Shown here: positions 51,276-63,540 of the stretch, one piece after another
Layout of the letters: each line of letters opens with the position of its first letter
Numbering within the stretch: the first letter of the stretch is position 1
Origin: Ophthalmolycus amberensis
Taxonomy: Eukaryota > Chordata > Actinopteri > Perciformes > Zoarcidae
DNA: 64,000 nt
Assembly: GCA_024529925.1 (NCBI GenBank)
Contig: JAFEUB010001124.1
Location: 753,001-817,000, forward strand
Direction: 5' to 3'
The notes under the pieces: model-generated
Database searches by the model: none
What the model was told of the DNA's origin: nothing
The model's input: the letters and a program-made list of their open reading frames with translations, nothing else
Translations under genes and position numbers: made by a program

Positions 51276-52085
51276 AACAATAACAACAACACATTTTATT
51301 TGTATAGCACTTTAAAAGGTGCTCAAAGACACTTTAAATGCTAAAAACAGAAACAATAAAAGCAATTCCAATAGAATAGATGAAAACAGTAAGGAACAGC
51401 CCACAAACATGCATCACTAACTTCACAGGTTAAAAGCAGATTTAAATAGATGAGTTTGAAGTGCAGCTTTGGAAGTGGCGAGTGACGGAGAATGTCTGAG
51501 GTGCTGGGGGAGGGAGTCCAAGAGGGAGGGGGCAGCAACGGAGAAGGCCCTGTCCCCCCAGGTCCGATGCTTGGACAGAGTAGGGAGGGGGGGGGTGGTA
51601 AGGAGGTTGGCGTCGGAGCGTGTCGATGCAGGAGGTCTGAAAGGTTTTGAAGGACTGGATATGTGATCTCTGGTGCGGGAGAGCAGACGGGCAGCTGAGT
51701 TCTGGACTTATTGTAGTTTATTGATGATTTTGGTGGATGAGCCGTACATGATGCTGTTGCAGTAGTCCAGTCGAGAGGCGATGAAGGTGTGGATGAGTGT
51801 TTCAGCGGCTGCGGAGGAGAGGGAGGGGCGTAGACGGACAATGTTTTTGAGATGAAAGAAGGCGTTTTTTGTGATGTGATTGACGTGGCGTTCAAAAGAG
51901 AGGGTTTGATCAAAAATGAAACCAAGGTTACGGACATGTGTGGAAGCAGGAACAGTGGTGCCATCGATGCAGAGGGAGAAGTTGTGGTGAGATTTTGGGG
52001 ACGATGATGATGAGGGTTTCAGATTTGTCGCAGTTGAGTTTGAGAAATTTGGCTTGCATCCAGGTTTGCAGATATGCAGACTATT
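51276..52085 (-). mobile_element. 5'-truncated LINE (Rex1/L2-like), reverse-transcriptase C-terminus and 3' tail
   Basis: Translated on the minus strand, this gives the post-catalytic part of a non-LTR reverse-transcriptase ORF: LGFIFDQTLSFERHVNH, then AFFHLKNIVRLRPSLS, then ETLIHTFIASRLDYCNS, then KLQ-stop-VQNSAARLLSRT. An in-frame stop interrupts it, and a frame change follows before the end region (FSVAAPSLLDSLPQHLR-like). The 3' end runs through an AAAGTGCTATACAAATAAAATG tail into TTG/TTA repeats near 51276-51300. It is dead. The 207-codon frame listed over it is a shadow in another frame. Confidence 0.85.
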
Positions 52086-53955
52086 TCATGTGAGCATGCC
52101 TGTCATTGGGGAAAGGCTTACTTTACATGCTTGTAATGCATAACACTCAATGGCGGAACGTCTGCAAGAGCGTGGGTTAAACAAACCGATATAAGAATAA
52201 TACACCAATCATAAGTGGCTACAAAGAGAGTTCCACACAGAGGTGATGTCCAAACAGAATCCGTGTGTCCAAAAGCAGGTCTCAGGAAATACTTATTTGC
52301 CTAAAAGAGCTGTATTTACCATTCTGAACATGAATATCGCATCGATCAACTGTTAAATATGTTAAGATAAAGTGGAGTAATGTCTACCTGAGCAGAGAAT
52401 GAAGACTGTGTGCTGTTATCCAAGCTTCTCCTTGCTTTCTTTACATAGCTGGGCCGACTGGGCATCTTCATCCATGTTAAGGCTTTCATTTGGCAGCTAC
52501 AGCTGATATTGCCCTCCTGATCCAACAACGTCATTGCAGAAGCGTAGCACCCACCCTCCTGTTCCCCCTCAGGTAAACTCTGTTAGCTCTCTCTGCACCT
52601 TCGCCGTTGTTTGCACTGTTTGCAGTGTTAGTGCTGTAAGTACGGTTAGCTGCGAGATGCCGGCTCGCAGTCGCCATGTTGAGTGTGTGTGCATAATAAA
52701 GCCTTATATTAATCCACTCTAGCTATGCAGCCATATCTCTACAGAGCTCTTTGTGTAAATATCACTTCTATACATTGCCTATGATGTTTCCTACATCACC
52801 TGCTCATTGATTCAGCAATTACCTCATTCTGGAAATTCCGTTTTACTTTAATTCACAGAACAAAGTAAAACTTCATGTTTCATTCTTAATGAAACACTCT
52901 GGGCTCAGTTACTGGCCCTGGCCTCAGTAATACATCATGTTAACCGGAGAATGAAGGAAGAATAATGGTTATGCCTGTTGCTGCCACACATCTGGGGATT
53001 CATCGGTGAAAGCTAAGATGAATAGGTGGCCCAACCTTTCCCTTTGATACACTTTTGTCCACTGGCCTTTTCAAATGAGAGCTGTTCTGTATTTTTAACT
53101 CATCATGTGCAACCTAACAACACCGGTTGAAACCAATGTGAGGCAGAAATGACTTACTTACATAAAGTTCTTAAAGTGTGTCAGGAAATAAGCAGAACAT
53201 CTATTCACATCCCCACTTGAGTTTAGCAGGTGCTTAACTGAGATATTTGACAGAGATATCAGTTGTTCATGTCCTGTGGTAATCTCTTTTTGTTGATTTG
53301 GCTTGGCAGTGGGGGTTTCACAGGGGATTTTTAAAGACACCTTTGTAGTGTTTTTTTATCTAAACATGAATAATAGCCTCTGCATGAAACTGCATGGATG
53401 TGTGCTTTACATATTTCCTTGTCCAAATATTTAGTTGCATTTCTCAAATGAGATTTAATGGATTTCAGTGACTCCTTCTTAACGCATGTATGTGAATATG
53501 CTTTTTTTCTGCTGAGAAATACTTCTGATTATATTGTTTAGTCATGTAAGTATCAACTATCAGGCCACTGGTGGTGTTAGACTATTTTACAGTATATTGT
53601 CAGAACAAACATGTTTGCTTTCTGCCATTTGCCATTGCTTTATATAGGGAGATGTCCATTAATAATATCCACATGTATTTGACACCAGAGCTAGCCCATT
53701 GATTCCAATTCAGCATCATAATTGATGTCATTCGGGGCCATAACAGCAGGCAGGTCTTAGCCCTAACAAAAAAATGGTTATGAATAATAATTAATATTAC
53801 TAAATACAAATTTTCAATGCTGATAATACATCTGGCTTTTTTACAGCTGTCAAAGTTCAAACACCTCTGACATCACAATATGTGGTACAATACTGAAGCA
53901 CGGTATGTTTCAAAATGTCAGCCCACAATATAAGGACCAATACAGTAACTCTGGC
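52086..53955. other. ctnna2 downstream intron; possible LTR-like scrap at 52540-52740
   Basis: Mostly plain intron. 52540-52740 is richer in C and G and ends in GCATAATAAAGCC followed by TCTCTACA, which reads like the R-U5 part of an LTR with its polyadenylation signal. No matching 5' end or target duplication was found, so it is not called as an element. Confidence 0.35.
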
Positions 53956-53960
53956 TTTTC

Positions 53961-53989
53961 TCTTATCTTATAATAATAATAAGATAAGA
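53961..53989. repeat. perfect hairpin (11-bp arms, 7-nt loop)
   Basis: TCTTATCTTAT and its complement ATAAGATAAGA are separated by 7 nt of AT-rich loop. Confidence 0.9.
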
Positions 53990-55915
53990 TTGCTTCCACA
54001 ATGGTTGCATTCAGTTATTGTGTTTTGCAGGTGTTATATTTTTTGGTCACTGACTATATATAAATAAACCTTAAAACCAAAGGCTTTATGAGCCTTATTT
54101 CTATCATAAGAACCCAATGATTACATGCTATATTGCTGTAGTATATGGATAAAAGCTTGAATTATTCAGTTCATACGTCATTATTTCACTCTTTGATCTT
54201 TCAGGCTACAGCTATGCTTTCACTCCCCTTTTACTGCTTCCCTCATATTATGAGAAAAAAAAGAGACAGACAGGTCTTGTGGCTTTAATGTCTCCTTCAT
54301 GAGAAATTGCACAAATATCACTTTTGATGTTCATTTTTGGAAATCCAAAACCCGTGTCACACTGTTTTCTTTTCCTCTCCTTGACTTCACCCTCGTGTTC
54401 ATTGCAATTACGACGAGAACACTCAGGCGTGTAGATGATAGGACCAAATATTAAATTAATAGGATGCTACATATACTTTGGGTGCATGCTGATGAGTTTG
54501 TTTATTAAATACTGCAGTTTAATTTGCAAAGTTGAAAGGCCTCATTTGGATTGGAATTTGCAGTGCACCACATAGCAAAACAGAGCTATAACAATGCTAT
54601 CTTTCATTGCCTTTTACTACTTAGGGAGGGGATTTTTGTTTTAAGCAGTGCTCTATCATTTGCTTGCTCTAAAATATGAATGCATATGATTTCTGTCTGA
54701 GTCAAAGAATAATTGATGTCGTCTCCTGACATGCACTGAAGCCATGCATGTCTCCTTTTCTGTCATCAAATTGTGGTTGCATTCCATAACAACAAGCAGC
54801 CAGTTGAGCCACAGGAGTTTACATCTAGTGAAGCTAGACCAAAGATAGATGAAAAGTAAAGTCATTTCTGATCACACAAAGAAATATAAAAAATCATATC
54901 CACATGCATTTTGAGGGGAACGCATTGAAGTGCAAGAAAGCAATTATGAGACACACAAAGAAGCAGCGATAGTTTTAAAGTGCAATAAAGAAAGTTGTGA
55001 CATTATTGATAGTTTGACCATGAAGGCTATACGACACTGTTTTACTTTTGGTGACACCAGGATTTGCTGGTGGACAGCAGTCAATGTGGAGTGTTCCAGA
55101 GCTGAAAACCCTGCAGATAAACACAACAAGACAGGCTGACGCACACTGATGGGATTACTCTGCTGTCGTCATGGTGAACATGGCCTTGTTAGATGTGACC
55201 TTCTCTTGGGCCAGAACAAAGGGCTTCACATCATAGACGCATCATAATGCATTGCTGTGTGGTACTTAGTTTTGAGCATTCCATTGACTTATTAAACAAT
55301 TTTCCTGCAAGTTATAATGTTGTGGTAATAGAATAATGAAGGTGTTTGACAGAGGGGGGAAGGTGGAGATCCCTGTGGTCAATAAAAGTCTGTGGCATTT
55401 TCTTCCAGAAGTCAAGGGAAGCCAGGACAGCTCCTTAAAAAAGTTATTTTCCATTGTCAGGTAACACAGTAATCTGTTATTAGGTAGAGGGAACTGTGCT
55501 CGTATGGTAGAGGCAGTCATGTCTGGTGAGCAGGTGAAAGTACCATCAAATAATATAAATCTAGATGTCAGATGTGGCCACTGTCCTTCCACTGGGAAAC
55601 TGAAAAGTCTGGGGTTCTTATTCTGTATATTGCCGTCAGATATCCCTCTTCTTATATACACTAAAAGTTTAGATGACCTCAAGTAGAGTTCAGTTCTGAC
55701 ACCTGTACTTTAGACAGCTTCTGGTCTTGCTCATGTGTGGGTTACTTTGTCCAGTATGCATATGTGTATAGGAGTTCTCAGCGATCTAATGCTGTCTTTT
55801 ATTTACTAATTCATCACTAATTTCCTAATTGTCCGTATGTGTGGATGAGCTGAATTATTACTTCTGCGTGCCGTGTGTTGGACTGGGGACCCATCCAGAT
55901 AGTTTCCCTGCCTCC
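53990..55915. other. ctnna2 downstream intron, no gene seen
   Basis: AT-rich. The 138-codon minus-strand frame at 55266-55682 is long for this base composition but shows no domain, and I see no splice sites that would make it an exon. Confidence 0.6.
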
Positions 55916-55919
55916 AGTA

Positions 55920-56240
55920 CAATGTCTTTTATTCCCCAAATCTTACACAAATCTGTGATTTGCACATAAACTTGCACAGTTCACAACACTAAAAACCTGT
56001 GCAATATAAATACACTGTGCAATACAACAATTATTCTGTCTGTACATATATTTTAGTTATTTTGGATGTTTCACTTTTTTACTTAGTTAATATTCTTTAC
56101 TGTTTAATTACTTATTTACTTATTTATTATACTTGTTTCATCTGGGTTTTTTATGTCGCTTGTTTGCACTATACTATATGCTGCTGTAATCCTGTAAATG
56201 TCCCCGCTGCGGGATTAATAAAGGATTATCTTATTTTATC
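55920..56240 (+). mobile_element. 5'-truncated LINE 3' end
   Basis: It ends CCCCGCTGCGGGATTAATAAAGGATTATC followed by TTATTTTATC, the 3' tail motif of an abundant fish LINE. Upstream lie the tail's usual T-rich stretch, a CTTGTTTGCACTATACT-like segment and CTGCTGTAATCCTGTAAATG. No coding part is left, and the 5' edge is approximate. Confidence 0.7.
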
Positions 56241-59200
56241 ATGCATGCATTTTAATACATATTCAGTTACAGTATTCTACTTTGCAGCAGAAGCATTATC
56301 TTTATAGCCTCACAATAAAAATGACAGGGATGGAGATCACGAAGCAGGTGAAAGCTGTTAGATCCTGCAGAGGACTGTGTTCTCACGACGTTAAAAGAAA
56401 GCAATTGGATTGAGAACTTTTCACTTAAAAGCACTGTTGCAGCCAAGAAAAAGAAGGCCAAGACCCGAGGAGGAGGCTGCACCCACACTAAGCACATCGG
56501 TGCTCTCATTAAAGATGTGTCGTCACTGAGCTGAGAGCACGAACACCATGTAGCAATAATGTCTCAGGAGTCCAGATTCATTTGGACTGCAGCATTTTGG
56601 TCTTTTGAAAAATTCTGCAATCACAGAATACGCAGAGCATTCACAAGTCATTATTGAAATGCTGTTCATATAAACTAAATGTTGTTTTTATTTATGAATG
56701 AAGCCAATTCAAGATTTCTGTACATGCTTAAACTGCCTGGCTGAATGACGCCATTGTTAGGGAGCTAAGAGTTGATCAGGTTACACTATTATTTACTGGG
56801 AGGAAACTAAGCGACTGATGCTTTGTGGTTGTTGTTTGGATTAAAGGAGACATATCTCATTTTCAGGTCCATACTATTTTGTGTTCCTACCAGAACATGT
56901 TTACATACATTAATGTTCAAAGACTTTTTGTCACACTGCCTGCATTCATGCATTCATGCATTCATGCTCTGTATGAAATGCTCAGTATAGTGTGTTTCAA
57001 TAGAATTACGTTCCCAGGCAACATCTTGGGTCCATGTTTACTTCCTGTCAGCTGATGTCATTCACACAGGCAGTAATTGGAACCGCCTACCACATACTAC
57101 TGATGAAGGCAGTATACAGTACATACTGCATGCTGTGTTCGTCAGTAGTATCCAGTATGAAACTGTTGAATGTATTAATGTTGCAATACGCTAGGGCAGC
57201 GTTAAGCCTTTTAAAGTGGCTTTCAAAGCAGTGTACAAAAAAAAGAACCAAGACTGTAAACATAAAACATCACTCGAAAAATATTTCGTAAAACTGCCAA
57301 TATTTGAAATTTACACAGTTCATTTCTTGCCTCAAAAATTGTCAGACGTGATTGTCAGACATTTTTTCAAATAAATATATAAAAAAAGAAAGAAATTGCT
57401 GTTTTAGGCCACTGTCATAGACTATAGACTGTGCTGTTTTGTGGAATATAGTACACGAAGGAGACTGGTTCGATGCATACAGTAGATTTTTTCAGAATCA
57501 GACAAATGTTTTTAACATTCTATAGATTTTGCTTTTGTTTACATACTGCATATACACTACATGCTTGTGTTGGCCAAATCAGTATGTGCTGCTTGTATAT
57601 TATGCAGTTTATATTACAGCCATACACATAAATAAACACAGTTGACTGTGGGCTTTGTGTATTTCTGCATGGATTGAGCTTTTTGATGTCTCACAGGATT
57701 CATACAGCACTTAGATCTGCTTTATAATAGAAAAATACATAACTGAGATTTAAGTTTGAAGAATAGAATGTCAGTAAGGTTGCTAAGTAAAGGCTCATAT
57801 GGTCCATTAAGACATCAAAGGGTACCACTCCAGATTTTCAAGTTTTTAAAAGCACCTTTACATTGATACTTTTGACATGAACATAAAAAGAAATGACTCC
57901 ATAATATGAAAGGGTGAATATTACTACCAAACCCACTACTAATTGACACCAAACTCTGCAGTTCTACATGACTCTGAGCTTTAAAAGACACCACATTATT
58001 TTCACTTGTACTGTTGGCTTTTTACCCTTTTTCAGAATAGACCTCCTCACTTAGACTTCCATATTCCTAGCGTTATTTGATGTAAAAAGCTTAGAATTCA
58101 AAAAATCCTGCTCAAACAGCTGTGTCTTTCCTCATCACTCAACCCTTACTTGCTTTGCAGCAGTGATTGATGCAATGTAGAAAGTCAGATATGCTCCAGT
58201 TCCACACAGTGCTGATTTGCTGAACAGCCACTTGTGTTTAGCAGGCTACAACAAATTGTGAGATTGAAATAAGCAAACTGCCTTCATGCATGTTTGTTAT
58301 TTTCCTCCTCCTTCACTGTCTCTGATTAGTCACTTTATGCTTTTTATGGCCTTTTGGTTAAATCACCCTACTATGTTGTCCTAAGTAGGGTAATAAGGAT
58401 TCACAATCCTGCAAATATACAGTACAAGACAATAATTCAATTAATTCTTTAAAATGTTTCAGATAGATTTTCTTCTTTTTTGAAATTGTGACCTGGAGCT
58501 TCATTTTATGATTCTGTGGGTTAGCTAAGTGGTCTTTCTTTCTTCCTTCCTTCCTTCTTTCACTGTCTCCCTCTGCACTGGGGTCAAACAGAAGGTTGTT
58601 TCAGCTTGCTGCTTGGCACAGAGGATTTGGACACTATTTGATTCAGGAGACTGCTAGGATCAATTTCAACCTGGCCTCACTGCTTGGGTAGCTTCTATGG
58701 CTGCCAGTTCAGGGCTATGACCTGGATTACAATGCTCAATCAATGAGACACAGGAATTCCACCCAAAGCAACCAAGAGATAGAAACTTGGTCCTTCGGCA
58801 CACACCTAAGATTTCTTATTCTCTCATCTGACTACGTTTTCATTCTCATTCCCACTATTTTTCTTAGCGTGTTTTTGTCTAATTACCTGTGATTTCTGAG
58901 AGTGAATAGCATTTTTAGGTCAAGTTTACAATAATTAGTAATCCTCCATTTCTCTTCATCTCTCCTTATGTTATGCTGCTGTGCACCCTGATTACCCTCC
59001 ATTGGTTCCATCTATAGGTAAGTCAGTGTGTATTATCTGTCTGTCTGTCTGTCCATATGTCAGTAATCTGCGCAGTGTGACAACCCTCCTAATACCTTGA
59101 ACCATTGGGTAATTGACACAATGCAGTTCAGTTTGTGAGTATTTTTGTCTTTGATCACAAGTGAGTAATTCGCTTGCGGGTGTGACTGATATGGCAGTAA

Positions 59201-62200
59201 CATTGTTAAAGTGACTTTGACGGCTAATCGATTTGATGGTAGTGTGGCAATGCATTGATTAGTTTTGTTATATTGACAAATACAATAACTGTATGAAAGT
59301 TGGCATAGTGGAAATTCCCTCCAGTGAAATGTGAATGGCATCATAGTACTGCAGAACCAATCGTCTTGACGTAATAGCTACATTCAAATCATCTGTCATG
59401 CCCTATCAGAAAGTTATGATTAGTAAGGTGTGATTACAACAAATTAAAGTTAGCAACAACAGCAGCATCTCTTATAGTACAAATATGGTATTATGTTTGT
59501 TGGGGGGTTTTGATCAGCAGCTGTCGTGTGTGATGGTATCAAGATGGTGTTAGAGTTAACATGTCAGATATGTTTTTATTTATTTTTTTGACTATTGCAG
59601 ATAGTCTTGATAAAACTCTTTTTAAATCCAAAAAGGACCTGCCAAAAAACTAAAGTCTGTATTCGGTTGTTTACATAAACTACAGTAAATACCTCTTCTC
59701 TAACAGATATATGTTACATTAAGATACACACAACATCATGCTCTTCATGTTAACATATAAGGAGCATCACAAATGTCAGGGTGACTGCACTTTTCTTTGC
59801 CATGTTATATTCCACTGCTGCCACACTATCATGAGCGTTGTAGGCCATGCCACTCACACATTGGGTCTCTGTAAGCGATCGGAGGGTTCAGGTAGTGTTG
59901 AGTGCCTGTGGATGGATGGGTGCTTTGAGGCAGACAGCCATACTTTACGGCTCCTTGGTTTTGGAGTGGCGGTGCCAGACTCAAGTGTGTCAACACACAC
60001 TCAAAGCTGCTGATGCAACCCCTGACAGTGGACATGCTTGCTTTTGTTAAAGCCTACTTTGTCGATAGCTGACTCAAACCTACCACGTTCATTTGCTTTA
60101 AACCAGCCAAGGGAACAGTGTAGCCAGTGCTGATGAATGATGAACACACAAAGCACACAAAAAACAGACAAAGAGAGTCGGAGAGATGTTGTGATTTTGC
60201 AATCTCTTCCTAAAATAAGTACTTCAAGGCAGCATGAGCTCAGAATGTTGCAGGTGCTTTCTTAAACTTCCCCATCACATACCTCTTCTCTTTAAATAGG
60301 ACAGAGGAGAAAGAAAGCAACAGAAGGATAGGTTCAAGGACAGAAGGGGAAAATGTGATTGATCTAAAGGGAGATGTGTCTGGCCAGGCTCTCGACTGTA
60401 CACACCCCCCCCCCCCCCCCCCCCAACCGGTAGAGCCCATAGATCCAGCCGTCCTACCTAAGTCAGGGTGATGGAGGACCTTGTCTGCCTCTGTGCTGCA
60501 GTGAGGAAAGAGAGTGGGAGAGAGCAAATGTGCAGGCAGTTCTGGACAAGTTTGGGAGTGGGCCAGCACAGACAGTGTCCTAACACAGTGGAGGTTTCAG
60601 AGCCAACTCTTTCAGTGTCGGATTTTACTTGATATTAGAACACATTACATTGATTGGTGCGAATATCATTAAATAGTTTCCCAAGTTATCAAAATATGTT
60701 AAAATACAAAGGTATCCTATCATCGTTGAGGTGTTGCCACACTCTGAGAAAAGTAAATCGTTAACCAAGTTGAAATAATTACTTCAATTGGTAGCACTTA
60801 ATTAAGATAATAAGTTACATTAACAAATTGTTTTTTAAATTTAATTTAAAAAAACTAATTTCGTTGTGTATTACAAATTTAAGTTATTAGTTCAGATTGT
60901 TTTAGATGCTCTTTACACATCTCACTTTTGACTTGCATGTTAAATAATAGATCAATGTATGCATCTATTCAGTGTATCTTACCACAACTATATTCATGAT
61001 ATCTTAAGATGAGTTATTTTTGGTGTGTTCTAAGACTGTCAACACTGTCAACATCAGTGCACCTGCCGGAGCCCCTGAAGTGCAAAACCAGCTTAGGCAA
61101 CAAAACTACTTGGTCAGTTTTCGGAAAAGATTGTAGTTTGGGTTAAATGAAGTATGTTTGTTACGTAACTTAAGGAGGCGGCGTTTAGGTATGAAGAGTC
61201 TGCAAGTTACACAACAAAACTAAGGTAGTGATTTCACACGGGACACGTGAAAGTCCAGGAATGACAGTGCGTTATTTTTCGTAGGTTTAGGTTCGAAGGG
61301 TGAATGAGAACGACCTGTTATATGACATAAATTGTGTATCCATATTTATCTTCAAAACAATACAACTAATAATAATATTCTTATTTCACCCTTTAATGGA
61401 ACAGTAGACAGTTATAATTCCCCAAATATACCTTGAAATGTGCCAGCCTGCTCCAACTACACTGAAATAGTAGACTAAGCTCACCTATTCATTTTTTATT
61501 TATTTTTTGGCAGACGAATACATGAAATATGGCCTGAATGGTCTGCCCTCCCACCATAAGCCATACATCTTGGAGATTCAAGGAGAATCATTTACTGCCA
61601 GAGCAAGGGCGGATGTGGTTGTGAGTGGGAGTGGATGAGCAGGGTTGGGAGGATGTGCTCCTGGGCTGCTGTGGGAGATGTCACTTAACTCATTTAGTTC
61701 CTATCTCAAAATAAATTTGGCGATTTCGCTCTTTATGAGGTAAGACTCTATTGTGATGTCCAAGACGTCCCCCCCAAGTGACTTTGTCTGTGGAGTCCTT
61801 TGCTATGCAAGTGATTAGCAGGAGAAGGTGTTCTGAGATGGCTGCCAGCTGAAACACAGGGACAGAGTAGGGAAGCAATAAGTAAGAACATTGAACGAAT
61901 GAGTGGCATTCTCTTACGGGTAGGAGGTCAAGGGGGGACAGTGTTTGAGAGGAGGTTCCTTGCTGCTGTCTGAGAAGGAGAAGGGCACCTCCTTGTCTGG
62001 GCGAGAGGGTTTGATCTAGGCCTGGAACGAGAGGCCCATGAGGCCCATCTAGGCCTGGAACCACTCCGGAAGTGCCTTCTGTCCATTCCTGAGGGGAACG
62101 CTTCTCTGAAAACTCCTGGTCCAACCTGTGGACAACCTTGGCATCACTAATGAGCTTGTGGGCCTGAACTTCTGCAGCAGACTGTAACCCAGGCAACAGA

Positions 62201-62220
62201 CTAGTCACCTCATGCTCCGA
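56241..62220. other. ctnna2 downstream intron, no firm gene
   Basis: Mostly AT-rich intron. It includes CATTCATG tandem repeats (56942-56966), CTTC and TCTG short repeats (58535-58560 and 59038-59052) and a 20-C run (60405-60424). 61030-61330 resembles a dispersed percomorph repeat (a GTGCAAAACCAGCTTAGGC motif and a GTAACTTAAGGAGGCGGCG motif). A possible orphan exon at 61514 and a 172-codon frame at 61690-62208 are discussed under findings and rejected items. Confidence 0.5.
60405..60424. repeat. poly(C) tract
   Basis: Uninterrupted run of 20 C. Confidence 0.95.
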
Positions 62221-62224
62221 TAGA

Positions 62225-62561
62225 TTGTTCAGATAGATAGATAGATATGTACTTTATTTATCCCCAGGGGGAAATTTGTATGTTACAGCAGCAAGACACA
62301 CCAATTAGCAAAGTAGCAGAGTAACCAAAAATATTAAGTATTCAAAAATGCACAATAGAATAACAGAGTAGGACAAAGTAAATATCAGAATATAGAATAT
62401 ATAAGATAAAACAACAAAAATCCTGCTGCACAACTGCTGCACAGGTTGAAGGATCGAAGTTTCCTCAAGAAAAAGAGTCGACTCATCCCCTTCTTGTACA
62501 CAGCGTTTATGTTGGTCTGCCATGTTCAGTCTGCTGTCGATGGAGACACCCAGGTACTTGT
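62225..62561 (-). mobile_element. LINE 3' part (right side of an LTR interruption)
   Basis: On the minus strand it resumes the LINE frame with KYLGVSIDSRLN, then frame-shifted remains of the YKKGMSRLFFLRKLRSF region. The 3' tail CCCCTGGGGATAAATAAAGTAC runs into GATA repeats at 62231-62248. It is the downstream half of the element whose upstream half is at 63276-63540. Confidence 0.85.
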
Positions 62562-63279
62562 TGTTGGGGGCTCAAACTGCCCCACAGTGAGAGTAGGCCT
62601 GTACGCACGCGGTGCTGCAGTCTTTAGCAGCGCCGCTTCTTAATAAATCTACCAAAACGGGTTTACAATTAAAATGATTTTAATCCTACTGAAGCAAATA
62701 CAATTATACAGTGAAGTACACTACTTCTAACAGAATATAAAACAAAAGAAAAACCCCGCGCAAAAAAACTCTTCTTTAGCTCCGCAGCCAGTAGACACGT
62801 GTGTCCGCTGGGAGCAACCGCAAGAAGAGCAAAAAGTCTGAAAGAAAACCTCCCACACACAGTTTGAAACCCCTCCCCTTTTGTCTATCTCAATTCCTAT
62901 TGGCTAACTTCAACCTTCTCCTCCTCCTCGCAGGACCCTCGCACGGTTGTGATCTATAATTGCCTGTCTAGAAATCTCTCTGTCCCTAAGCCTTACTCTT
63001 AATACATTCAATAACTGTCTGTTATGGCTTAACCCTTCTATGATAAACATTCTACATAAAAGATAAGAATTTGCGACTCTTGGTAAAAGCTTCATGTCTA
63101 CAAATTCTACTAAGATACACTTCGAGCTACTAATCCTAAAACACTTTATGATTATCCTAATTATGCATTTCCAAAACACTTCTGATTATGACTAATTATG
63201 AATTCTTAAATATGAATCATTAAACACTTCTATTATAATTTCTTAACACACACTTCTACACTCAAATTTCCTACATTGT
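62558..63279. mobile_element. solo LTR inserted in a LINE, 4-bp TSD
   Basis: The insert (62562-63275, 714 bp) begins TGTTGGGGG and ends CCTACA, with TTGT at 62558-62561 and again at 63276-63279. Removing it joins the LINE frame exactly (a GGAGTAC|AAGTACCTGG type junction), which proves it is an insertion. TG..CA ends and a 4-bp duplication fit an LTR element reduced to a solo LTR. Orientation is not settled; a TATAAAA-like box lies at about 62734 on the plus strand. Confidence 0.85.
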
Positions 63280-63540
63280 ACTCCTCCACCATGTCTACAT
63301 CCTCTCCCAGAACTTTCACCGGTTGTGGAGCCGTCGTCTTCCTCCTGAAGTCGACCACCATCTCTCTGGTCTTGGCCACGTTCAGACGCAGGTGATTTCT
63401 ACCCGCCCACTCCACAAAGTCATCCACTACTGCCCTGTACTCCTCCTCCCGTCCGTCCCTTATACACCCGACCACTGCAGAGTCATCAGAGAACTTCTGC
63501 TTGTTTACAAAAGGGCAAGTGGCTAAGGTGAGCACCTGCA
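63276..63540 (-). mobile_element. LINE reverse-transcriptase fragment (left side of LTR interruption)
   Basis: The minus-strand frame reads KFSDDSAVVGCIRDG, then EYRAVVDDFVEWAGRNHLRL, then NVAKTREMVVDFRRK and VDMVEEY. SDDSA is the reverse-transcriptase active-site region ((Y/F)xDD form, here FSDD), and N.AKT.E.VVDFRR is the following conserved block of L2-like fish LINEs. The 5' part is missing (truncated near 63540). The frame continues at 62561 beyond the LTR. Confidence 0.88.

Noticed and set aside
51341..51964. 207-codon minus-strand open frame
   Set aside because: It overlaps a LINE whose real reverse-transcriptase frame is different; the proline/serine-rich translation is a shadow.
52540..52740. 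LTR-like R-U5 segment with AATAAA
   Set aside because: No TG start, no target duplication and no second LTR could be found; kept only as a remark.
55266..55682. 138-codon minus-strand frame
   Set aside because: No recognisable motif, no convincing splice signals; length is possible by chance in 64 kb on six frames.
57085..57180. CAGTAT/ATACTG palindromic motifs suggesting a MITE
   Set aside because: Repeated short motifs but no consistent inverted ends or target duplication.
61690..62208. 172-codon minus-strand frame
   Set aside because: No domain recognised; it includes a local duplication (taggcctggaac, aggcccat) and abuts the LINE tail. It was the hardest to dismiss, and RNA data could reverse this.
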